Shown piece after piece: positions 1 to 4,651 of a stretch of DNA of 5,149 bases. Location: the NCBI GenBank assembly GCA_021767525.1, contig JAASTF010000246.1:1-5149 (forward strand). Direction: 5' to 3'. How positions within the stretch are numbered: the first letter of the stretch is position 1; the number at the start of each line of letters is the position of its first letter. Origin of the DNA: Paracoccaceae bacterium. Lineage in GTDB: Bacteria; Pseudomonadota; Alphaproteobacteria; Rhodobacterales; Rhodobacteraceae. The notes below the pieces were generated by a model. It saw only the letters and a list, made by a program, of their open reading frames with translations, was not told the DNA's origin and did not search any database. A program made the translations under genes and the position numbers.

Positions 1-33
1 ATAGGGCACCGCGATCAGGACGAAGCGCCGCAC
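1..33 (-). CDS. potH: Polyamine ABC transporter permease, N-terminal fragment (PotH-like)
   Basis: Only the first 11 codons are in the window, reading V(M)RRFVLIAVPY; the gene continues past the left edge. A basic start followed by a hydrophobic stretch is what is expected at the N terminus of a PotH/PotB-type inner-membrane permease, whose first membrane helix would begin here. The start is well constrained: the reading frame is the same as that of the upstream potG gene, so the potG stop (39-37) bars any earlier start. The GTG at 33 lies 3 nt beyond that stop and 8 nt after a GGAGG inside the last potG codons. Identity rests mainly on operon position (binding protein, ATPase, then permease) and on recognising the N-terminal sequence. 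An in-frame continuation to the left would confirm it. Confidence 0.72.
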   Translation of the reverse strand, partial: MRRFVLIAVPY

Positions 34-36
34 CGA

Positions 37-1161
37 TCAGGCCTCCAACAGCACGGGGGCGGTGTCGGTCCAGCTCAGCCAGACGTGATCCTCCCATGTC
101 AGGCTGCGGCGCGACAGGCGGCGGGTGTTGGCCAGCTGCGCCTTCATCATCGTGCCGTCGGCCAGTTGCACGTGATAGGTCGACAGGTTGCCAAGATAGG
201 CGATGTCGATGATCTGCCCCTGCACCTTGTTGGCGGCATCGGTGGGCTCGTCCGCTGAAATCGCCACCTTTTCGGGTCGCATCGCAAGGAAACACTTTTG
301 CCCGGGCGCAAAGGTTTTATCGGTTTTCACGTGCAGCTTGGGCTGCCCTTCGGCCCAGATGATATCATACCCGTCGCCCTGCGGCTGTGCGGCGCCTTCG
401 ATGATGTTCACGTCACCGATGAAATCCGCCACGTAGACCGAGTTCGGCTGCTCGTAAATCACGGCGGGCGTGGCCACTTGCATGATCCGGCCCTCGTCCA
501 TCACGGCGACGCGGCTGGCGACGGTCATCGCCTCTTCCTGATCGTGGGTGACGATTACGAATGTGGTGCCGGTCTTTTCCTGGATATCCATCAGCTCGAA
601 CTGCGTGTCCTGGCGCAGTTTTGCGTCCAGCGCGCCCAACGGTTCGTCCAGCAGCAGCAGCTTGGGCGCCTTGGCCAGGCTGCGGGCCAGCGCGACGCGC
701 TGCCGCTGACCGCCCGAAATCTGGTGCGGCTTGCGCTTGGCAAAGCGGTCCAGCCGCGTCAGGCGCAGCATTTCCGACACCCGCGCCTCGATCTTGTCTT
801 TGTCCATCCCCTCGCGTTTCAGCCCGAAGGCGATGTTGTCCCACACCGACAGGTGCGGAAACAGCGCGTAGGATTGGAACATCATGTTGACCGGGCGCTT
901 GTTCGGCGGAATGCCCGCCATGTCCTGCCCACCGATCAGGATCTGCCCCTCGGTCGGTGTTTCGAAACCGGCCAGCATCCGCATCATCGTCGTCTTGCCG
1001 CAGCCCGACGGGCCCAGCAACGCAAAGAACTCGCGCGCGAAAATATCCTGGGAAAGGTTGTCGATGGCGGTGAAGTCGCCAAACCGCTTGGTCACATTCT
1101 TGAACTGGATCAGCGGCGTTTCATCGGGGTCGTCCCACGGGGCAAAGACAGTCTGCGCCAT
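37..1161 (-). CDS. potG: Polyamine (putrescine-type) ABC transporter ATP-binding protein
   Basis: This is the cytoplasmic ATPase that powers uptake through a PotH/PotI-type permease pair fed by the PotF-like binding protein. At 374 residues it is close to E. coli PotG and PotA (about 375-380). Visible motifs in order are Walker A GPSGCGKT (50-57), Q-loop glutamine 96 in FQSYALFPH, ABC signature ISGGQRQR (148-155, with I in place of the usual L), Walker B LLLLDEP (168-174), D-loop GALD (176-179) and the switch histidine 206 in THD. A TOBE-type C-terminal domain follows, with MRPEKV at 294-299 and YLGNLSTYHV at 322-331, as in the carbohydrate/polyamine importer class. All catalytic residues are present. 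The ATG at 1161 has AAGGA 6 nt upstream (1172-1168). The gene is 60 nt downstream of potF across a predicted terminator and 3 nt upstream of potH. The family also takes up spermidine (PotA), so the substrate is inferred from the neighbouring binding protein. Confidence 0.93.
   Translation of the reverse strand: MAQTVFAPWDDPDETPLIQFKNVTKRFGDFTAIDNLSQDIFAREFFALLGPSGCGKTTMMRMLAGFETPTEGQILIGGQDMAGIPPNKRPVNMMFQSYALFPHLSVWDNIAFGLKREGMDKDKIEARVSEMLRLTRLDRFAKRKPHQISGGQRQRVALARSLAKAPKLLLLDEPLGALDAKLRQDTQFELMDIQEKTGTTFVIVTHDQEEAMTVASRVAVMDEGRIMQVATPAVIYEQPNSVYVADFIGDVNIIEGAAQPQGDGYDIIWAEGQPKLHVKTDKTFAPGQKCFLAMRPEKVAISADEPTDAANKVQGQIIDIAYLGNLSTYHVQLADGTMMKAQLANTRRLSRRSLTWEDHVWLSWTDTAPVLLEA
42..46 (-). 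promoter_or_regulatory. Shine-Dalgarno site for potH inside the 3' end of potG
   Basis: The minus strand reads GGAGG at 46 to 42, then 8 nt, then GTG at 33. The site lies within the last codons of potG, so ribosomes ending on potG finish next to the potH start. This suggests translational coupling and supports the GTG start over any later one. Confidence 0.7.
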
Positions 1162-1179
1162 TCCCGGTCCTTATGATGG

Positions 1180-1210
1180 AAAAAGCCCGCGCATCGGCAG
1201 ATGCACGGGC
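1180..1210 (-). terminator. Intrinsic terminator/attenuator between potF and potG
   Basis: Read on the minus strand, GCCCGTGCATC (1210-1200) and GATGCGCGGGC (1195-1185) form an 11-bp stem with one internal U.G wobble. The loop is a 4-nt TGCC, and five T residues follow at 1184-1180. The stem begins 11 nt after the potF stop, and the T tract ends 7 nt before the potG Shine-Dalgarno. The plus strand has no T tract after the hairpin, so it is directional for the pot operon. The most likely role is partial termination, giving excess binding protein over ATPase/permease, together with 3'-end protection of potF mRNA. It could instead end all potF transcripts if potG has its own promoter, but little room exists for one. 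Confidence 0.82.
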
Positions 1211-1221
1211 CGGAAACGGGA

Positions 1222-2307
1222 TCAGATGCCCGATTTGATCTTGGTCCACAGGCGCGTCAGCGTGCGCTGTTCGCGCGGGCCGAAGGGCGTGACCGTGTAC
1301 AGGTTTTCCAGCGCCGCCTCATCGGGATAGATGGCGGTGTCGCCGATCACGTCCTCTGCCAGGTATTCCTGCGATGCCTTGTTGCCGTTGGCGTAATAGA
1401 CATAGTTCGACGCCGCGGCCATGTTCTGCGCATCCATGATGAAGTTCAGAAAGGTATGCGCCGCCTCGGGGTTCGGGGCGTCGACCGGAATGGCCATCTG
1501 GTCGAACCACATCAGCGCGCCCTCGCTGGGGGCGTTATAAACGATTTCGACGCCGTTATCGGCCTCGGCCGCGCGGTCGCGCGCCTGCAGGATGTCACCC
1601 GACCAACCGAAGGCCACGCAGATATCGCCATTGGCCAGCGCGTTGATGTATTCGCTGCTGTGGAATTTCTGCACATGCGGGCGCACGGCCATCAGCACCT
1701 CTTCGGCCTTGGCCAGGGCCTCGTCATCCTTGGCGTCCGGGTCCATGCCGGCATAGGCCAGCGCGGCGGGGATCATTTCGGTCGGGGCGTCCAGGAAATG
1801 CACGCCGCATTCGGCCAGCTTTTCCATGTTCGCCGGGTCAAAGATCAGGTCCAGGCTGCCCAGCGGCGCATCCTCGCCCAGCACCTCTTGCACCTTGTCG
1901 ACATTGGCGCCGATGCCCGTGGTGCCCCACATGTAGTTGATCGAGTATTCGTTGCCCGGGTCATAGGTGGCCGTGCGCTTTTCGATCACGTCCCACATGT
2001 TTTCCAGGTTCGGCAGCTTGGATTTGTCCAGCTTCTGGAACGCACCCGCCGCGATCTGGCGTTGCAGGAAGGTGCCGGTGGGCACCACCACGTCATAGCC
2101 CGAGCCGCCAGCCAGCATCTTGGTTTCCAGAACCTCGTTGCTGTCGAACACGTCATAGATCAGTTCGATTCCGGTTTCCTGCTCGAACTTTTCCAGCAGG
2201 GATTCGTCGATATAGTCGGACCAGTTGTAAACGCGGACCTCGTCTGCGGCCACGGCACCGGCGGTCAGCGCGCAGGCGGCGGTCATGGTCATCAAGCGTT
2301 TCATCAT
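1222..2307 (-). CDS. potF: Periplasmic polyamine (putrescine)-binding protein of ABC transporter
   Basis: This is the extracytoplasmic receptor that delivers polyamine to the PotGH(I)-type importer. It has 361 residues (E. coli PotF has 370). The N terminus is a Sec signal peptide: basic MMKR, a hydrophobic core to about residue 18, and Ala-rich cleavage near 20-21 before DEVRVYNWSDYID. Cys12 lies inside the core without a convincing lipobox, so a lipoprotein is unlikely. Residues matching the known PotF/PotD pocket include W29-S30-D31-Y32, E177, W235 and D238 in GWSGD, and W267 and D269 in ALMWFD. The C-terminal RLWTKIKSG is typical of the family. The first ATG (2307) has GGGAG 7 nt upstream; the adjacent second ATG (2304) is a possible alternative. 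The gene is divergent from gntR and leads the operon. Putrescine is the likely ligand, but spermidine cannot be excluded. Confidence 0.92.
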   Translation of the reverse strand: MMKRLMTMTAACALTAGAVAADEVRVYNWSDYIDESLLEKFEQETGIELIYDVFDSNEVLETKMLAGGSGYDVVVPTGTFLQRQIAAGAFQKLDKSKLPNLENMWDVIEKRTATYDPGNEYSINYMWGTTGIGANVDKVQEVLGEDAPLGSLDLIFDPANMEKLAECGVHFLDAPTEMIPAALAYAGMDPDAKDDEALAKAEEVLMAVRPHVQKFHSSEYINALANGDICVAFGWSGDILQARDRAAEADNGVEIVYNAPSEGALMWFDQMAIPVDAPNPEAAHTFLNFIMDAQNMAAASNYVYYANGNKASQEYLAEDVIGDTAIYPDEAALENLYTVTPFGPREQRTLTRLWTKIKSGI

Positions 2308-2352
2308 GTTTGTTCTCCCATCGGTCGAGGGTCTGTCGCCCTTTGACCTGAA

Positions 2353-2364
2353 ATTTGATCATAT
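2353..2364. promoter_or_regulatory. Candidate GntR operator, copy A (potF/gntR divergent region)
   Basis: ATTTGATCATAT is symmetric at 10 of 12 positions around a TGATCA core. The same 12 bp recur at 3166-3177 before the aminotransferase gene. This copy covers the -10 of the potF promoter, with its centre about 51 nt upstream of the potF start. It does not fit the TNGTNNNACNA half-site pattern known for FadR-type GntR proteins, so assigning it to the neighbouring regulator is inference. Confidence 0.5.
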
Positions 2365-2382
2365 CTTGTCCCATCGGACAAT
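2355..2382 (+). promoter_or_regulatory. Weak candidate promoter for gntR
   Basis: TTGATC (2355-2360), a 16-bp spacer and GACAAT (2377-2382) each match 4 of 6 consensus positions. It would overlap the potF promoter and both candidate operators, so one bound protein could control both directions. The match is weak and is the best of several poor options in this gap. Confidence 0.25.
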
Positions 2383-2387
2383 GTGGA
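2358..2387 (-). promoter_or_regulatory. Predicted sigma-70 promoter of potF
   Basis: The minus strand shows TCCACA (2387-2382, 4 of 6 to the -35 consensus), an 18-bp spacer, and TATGAT (2363-2358, 5 of 6 to the -10 consensus). Transcription would begin near 2351, leaving a leader of roughly 45 nt before the potF ATG. The -10 is embedded in the near-palindrome at 2353-2364, and the spacer holds the inverted repeat at 2366-2381. That is a typical repressor layout. Confidence 0.5.
2366..2381. promoter_or_regulatory. Inverted repeat TTGTCC-N4-GGACAA, second candidate operator
   Basis: This is a perfect 6-bp inverted repeat with a 4-bp centre (CATC), placed between the predicted -35 and -10 of potF and one base from copy A of the shared palindrome. 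The outer TTGT/ACAA halves recall FCD-type GntR operators, although the spacing is wider than the usual one. No matching copy is seen before the aminotransferase gene. A DNA-binding site is more likely than an RNA hairpin, because it would lie upstream of the potF transcript start. Confidence 0.4.
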
Positions 2388-2454
2388 AACTTTTTCACGA
2401 CGCCGCTAAACTCGCAAGAGAGCGCGAAACACAGCCGGGGGATTTCCCGAAAAG

Positions 2455-3147
2455 ATGAACGATTTGGCCCAGAAATCAGGCGCACAGTCAGGGGCGGGGG
2501 CGGGCCTGCCCGCCCACCAACTGATCTATACCGAATTGCGGGAACTGATCCTTTTCGGCGAGATTGCCCCGGGTGAGGCGGTGACGATCCAGGGATTGTG
2601 CACCCGTTTGGGTGCCGGGATGACCCCCGTGCGCGAGGCGATCCGCCGCCTGATCTCGGAAGGTGCGCTGGAATTCCAGGGCAATCGCCGTGTCTGTGTG
2701 CCGCTGCTGACCCCCGCCAAGGTGGCCGAGATCATCTTTGCCCGGCAATGGCTTGAATCGCACCTGGCCCTGCGCGCCGCCGAACGCGCCACGCCCGATG
2801 ACCTGCGCGCGCTGGCGCAGATCGACAGCGCGCTGGATCGCGCCATCGACCGGGGTGAGCTGCACGCCTATTTGCAGCAGAATTATCTTTTCCACGGAAA
2901 GATTTACCAGATCGCAGACGCCCCCATCCTGGCCGAGATGGCCGAGCGGTTGTGGCTGCGCTTTGGCCCGTCATTGCGGGTGATGATCGGCCGCGTCGGC
3001 ACCCAGAACCAACCCGACAAGCACCGCGCGTTGATGGATTGCATCCGCACCGGCGATGCCGAGGGCGCGGCCCGCGCCATGCGCGAAGACATGCTGCAAG
3101 GGATGGAGCATGTCCGCGCCATGTTGGAACGCGGCGCCGAGCCGTGA
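2455..3147 (+). CDS. GntR-family transcriptional regulator, FCD (FadR/VanR-like) subfamily
   Basis: This 230-residue protein has the length and layout of a FadR-subgroup GntR regulator. The N-terminal winged helix-turn-helix spans about residues 20-85, with the hallmark GMTPVREAIRRLISEGAL at 55-72 and a wing around 75-83. An all-helical FCD effector domain covers about 88-220, including NYLFHGKIYQIA (143-154, with N143 and H147) and KHRALMDCIRTGD (189-201, with H190). These positions usually contribute to the metal/ligand site. FCD regulators commonly sense small carboxylates or amino acids; the ligand here is unknown, but a polyamine or its transamination product fits the neighbours. It is divergent from potF and 81 nt upstream of the aminotransferase, which seems to have its own promoter. 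The chosen ATG has only a distant purine-rich GGGGGA (2437-2442, 12 nt away), so translation may be weak. Whether it represses or activates cannot be read from sequence. Confidence 0.9.
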   Translation: MNDLAQKSGAQSGAGAGLPAHQLIYTELRELILFGEIAPGEAVTIQGLCTRLGAGMTPVREAIRRLISEGALEFQGNRRVCVPLLTPAKVAEIIFARQWLESHLALRAAERATPDDLRALAQIDSALDRAIDRGELHAYLQQNYLFHGKIYQIADAPILAEMAERLWLRFGPSLRVMIGRVGTQNQPDKHRALMDCIRTGDAEGAARAMREDMLQGMEHVRAMLERGAEP

Positions 3148-3152
3148 TTCGA

Positions 3153-3180
3153 TTGACAGTCGGGGATTTGATCATATTCT
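3153..3180 (+). promoter_or_regulatory. Predicted sigma-70 promoter of the aminotransferase gene
   Basis: A perfect -35 TTGACA (3153-3158) is followed by a 16-bp spacer and TATTCT (3175-3180, 4 of 6 to the -10 consensus). Transcription would start near 3187, giving a leader of about 42 nt. The shared near-palindrome (3166-3177) fills the spacer and overlaps the -10, so a bound regulator would block the promoter. The promoter starts 5 nt after the gntR stop, so the aminotransferase need not depend on gntR transcription. Confidence 0.6.
3166..3177. promoter_or_regulatory. Candidate GntR operator, copy B (before aminotransferase)
   Basis: This is the second exact copy of ATTTGATCATAT; in both copies two pyrimidines and then TG follow on the plus strand. 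It overlaps the -10 of the predicted promoter, with its centre about 57 nt upstream of the aminotransferase ATG. That is nearly the same distance as copy A from the potF start. It implies that uptake and catabolic genes are controlled by the same protein, most simply the GntR protein encoded between the two sites. Confidence 0.52.
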
Positions 3181-3228
3181 GAGGCCAACGCGCGACACGC
3201 GCCCATTTTCCGTCAGCCCGAGGCCGTC

Positions 3229-4626
3229 ATGACCCAGATCACCAACCACATGCCCACCGCCGAATTGCAGGCGCTGGACGCCGCCCACCACATGCATCCG
3301 TTTTCCCACCAGGACGAACTGGCCGGGCGCGGCGCGCGTGTCATCACCCGGGCCGAAGGCGTGTGGATTCACGACAGCGAGGGCAACAAGATCCTGGATG
3401 GCATGGCCGGGCTGTGGTGCGTGAACGTGGGCTATGGCCGCGACCGGCTGGCCGATGCCGCTGCCCGCCAGATGCGCGAGCTGCCCTATTACAACACCTT
3501 CTTCATGACGACCCATGTGCCGGCCATCGCGCTGTCGCAAAAGCTGGCCGAACTGGCGCCCGGCGATCTGAACCACGTCTTCTTCGCCGGCTCCGGGTCC
3601 GAGGCGAACGACACAAACATTCGCATGGTCCGCACCTACTGGGCCGAGATGGGGCAGCCCGAACGCTCGGTCATTATCAGCCGCAAGAATGCCTATCACG
3701 GCTCGTCCATCGGCAGCGGCAGCCTGGGTGGCATGGCCCCGATGCACGCGCAGGGCGGCCTGCCCATCCCCGGCATCCACCATATCGACCAGCCCAACTG
3801 GTGGGCCGAAGGTGGCACCATGTCGCCCGAGGAATTCGGCCTGGAACGCGCCCGCCAGTTAGAGCAGGCGATCCAACAGATTGGCCCCGACAAGGTGGCC
3901 GCCTTCATCGCCGAACCCGTGCAGGGCGCCGGTGGCGTGATCGTCCCGCCCGACAGCTATTGGCCCGAAATCCGCAGGATTTGTGACGAATACGGCATCC
4001 TTCTGATCGCGGACGAGGTGATCTGTGGCTTTGGTCGCACCGGCAATTGGTTCGGCTCGCAAACCGTGGGCTGGCAGCCCGACATCATGACCGTCGCCAA
4101 GGGGCTTTCGTCGGGCTATCAGCCCATCGGCGGCTCGATCGTGTCCGACAAGATCGCCAAGGTGATCGGCAATTGTGAATTCAACCACGGCTACACCTAT
4201 TCTGCCCACCCGGTCGCTGCCGCGGTCGCCCTGGAAAACCTGACCATCATGGAAGAGGAAGGCATCGTCGCCCATGTGCGCGACGTGATCGGCCCCTACA
4301 TGGCCGAGAAATGGCAGGGCCTGACCGAGCACCCGATGGTGGGCGAGGCCAAGATCGTGGGCATGATGGGCTCGATCGCGCTGACCCCGCACAAGGACAG
4401 CCGCGCGAAATTCGCCTCCGATCCGGGCACGGTGGGTTACATCACGCGCGAGCGGTGTTTCGCCAACAACCTGGTGATGCGCCACGTGGGCGACCGCATG
4501 ATCATCAGCCCGCCCTTGGTGATGCAGCCCGACGAGGCCGACATCCTTATAGACCGCGCCTGGAAATCGCTGGACGAGGCGATGGCGCAGGTGAAAGAAC
4601 AGGGGCTGTGGGTGGCCGCAAGCTGA
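3229..4626 (+). CDS. Class III PLP-dependent omega-aminotransferase, probably polyamine or omega-amino acid:pyruvate type
   Basis: This cytoplasmic enzyme would move a terminal amino group from an amine such as putrescine to an acceptor, typically pyruvate, yielding an aminoaldehyde. At 465 residues it has normal length for the class. Visible elements are W63 in GLWCVNVGYG, the phosphate-binding GSGSEANDT (121-129), Y156-H157-G158 at the cofactor face, E228 in AEPVQGAGG, D262 in ADEVICGFGRTG that pairs with the pyridine nitrogen, and the Schiff-base lysine K291 in VAKGLSSGY. R418 in MRHVGDRM is in the position of the mobile carboxylate-binding arginine of omega-transaminases. The sequence resembles a Silicibacter (Ruegeria) pomeroyi class III transaminase of known structure, from memory. 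The ATG has GAGG 5 nt upstream (3220-3223). Proximity to polyamine uptake genes and a shared operator motif favour a polyamine substrate; taurine, beta-alanine or other omega-amines remain possible. Confidence 0.92.
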   Translation: MTQITNHMPTAELQALDAAHHMHPFSHQDELAGRGARVITRAEGVWIHDSEGNKILDGMAGLWCVNVGYGRDRLADAAARQMRELPYYNTFFMTTHVPAIALSQKLAELAPGDLNHVFFAGSGSEANDTNIRMVRTYWAEMGQPERSVIISRKNAYHGSSIGSGSLGGMAPMHAQGGLPIPGIHHIDQPNWWAEGGTMSPEEFGLERARQLEQAIQQIGPDKVAAFIAEPVQGAGGVIVPPDSYWPEIRRICDEYGILLIADEVICGFGRTGNWFGSQTVGWQPDIMTVAKGLSSGYQPIGGSIVSDKIAKVIGNCEFNHGYTYSAHPVAAAVALENLTIMEEEGIVAHVRDVIGPYMAEKWQGLTEHPMVGEAKIVGMMGSIALTPHKDSRAKFASDPGTVGYITRERCFANNLVMRHVGDRMIISPPLVMQPDEADILIDRAWKSLDEAMAQVKEQGLWVAAS

Positions 4627-4651
4627 CGCCGCCCTGAAAAGGGGGTGTTTC

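Noticed and set aside
298..1176. Plus-strand open frame (292 codons) antisense to potG
   Set aside because: It is the mirror of a complete ABC ATPase with all motifs; its composition is shadow-like and it has no ribosome-binding site worth noting.
1201..2346. Long plus-strand open frame (381 codons) antisense to potF, longer than potF itself
   Set aside because: GC-rich third positions of the real gene suppress stops in the mirror frame. The protein is His/Val/Gly/Arg-rich with no recognisable domain, while the opposite strand encodes a full binding protein with signal peptide.
2343..2348. TTGACC as a plus-strand -35 for gntR
   Set aside because: It matches 5 of 6, but no -10-like hexamer lies at 16-18 bp; the sequence there is TTGTCC.
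2316..2377. Direct repeat TCCCATCGG at 2316-2324 and 2369-2377
   Set aside because: Only 9 bp; one copy covers the potF ribosome-binding site and the other crosses the inverted repeat centre. Chance similarity is the simpler reading.
4632..4643. Small hairpin CCCT-GAAA-AGGG after the aminotransferase stop, as terminator or sequestering stem
   Set aside because: The stem is only 4 bp and lacks a T tract; it overlaps the ribosome-binding site of the next gene but is too weak to call a terminator or switch.
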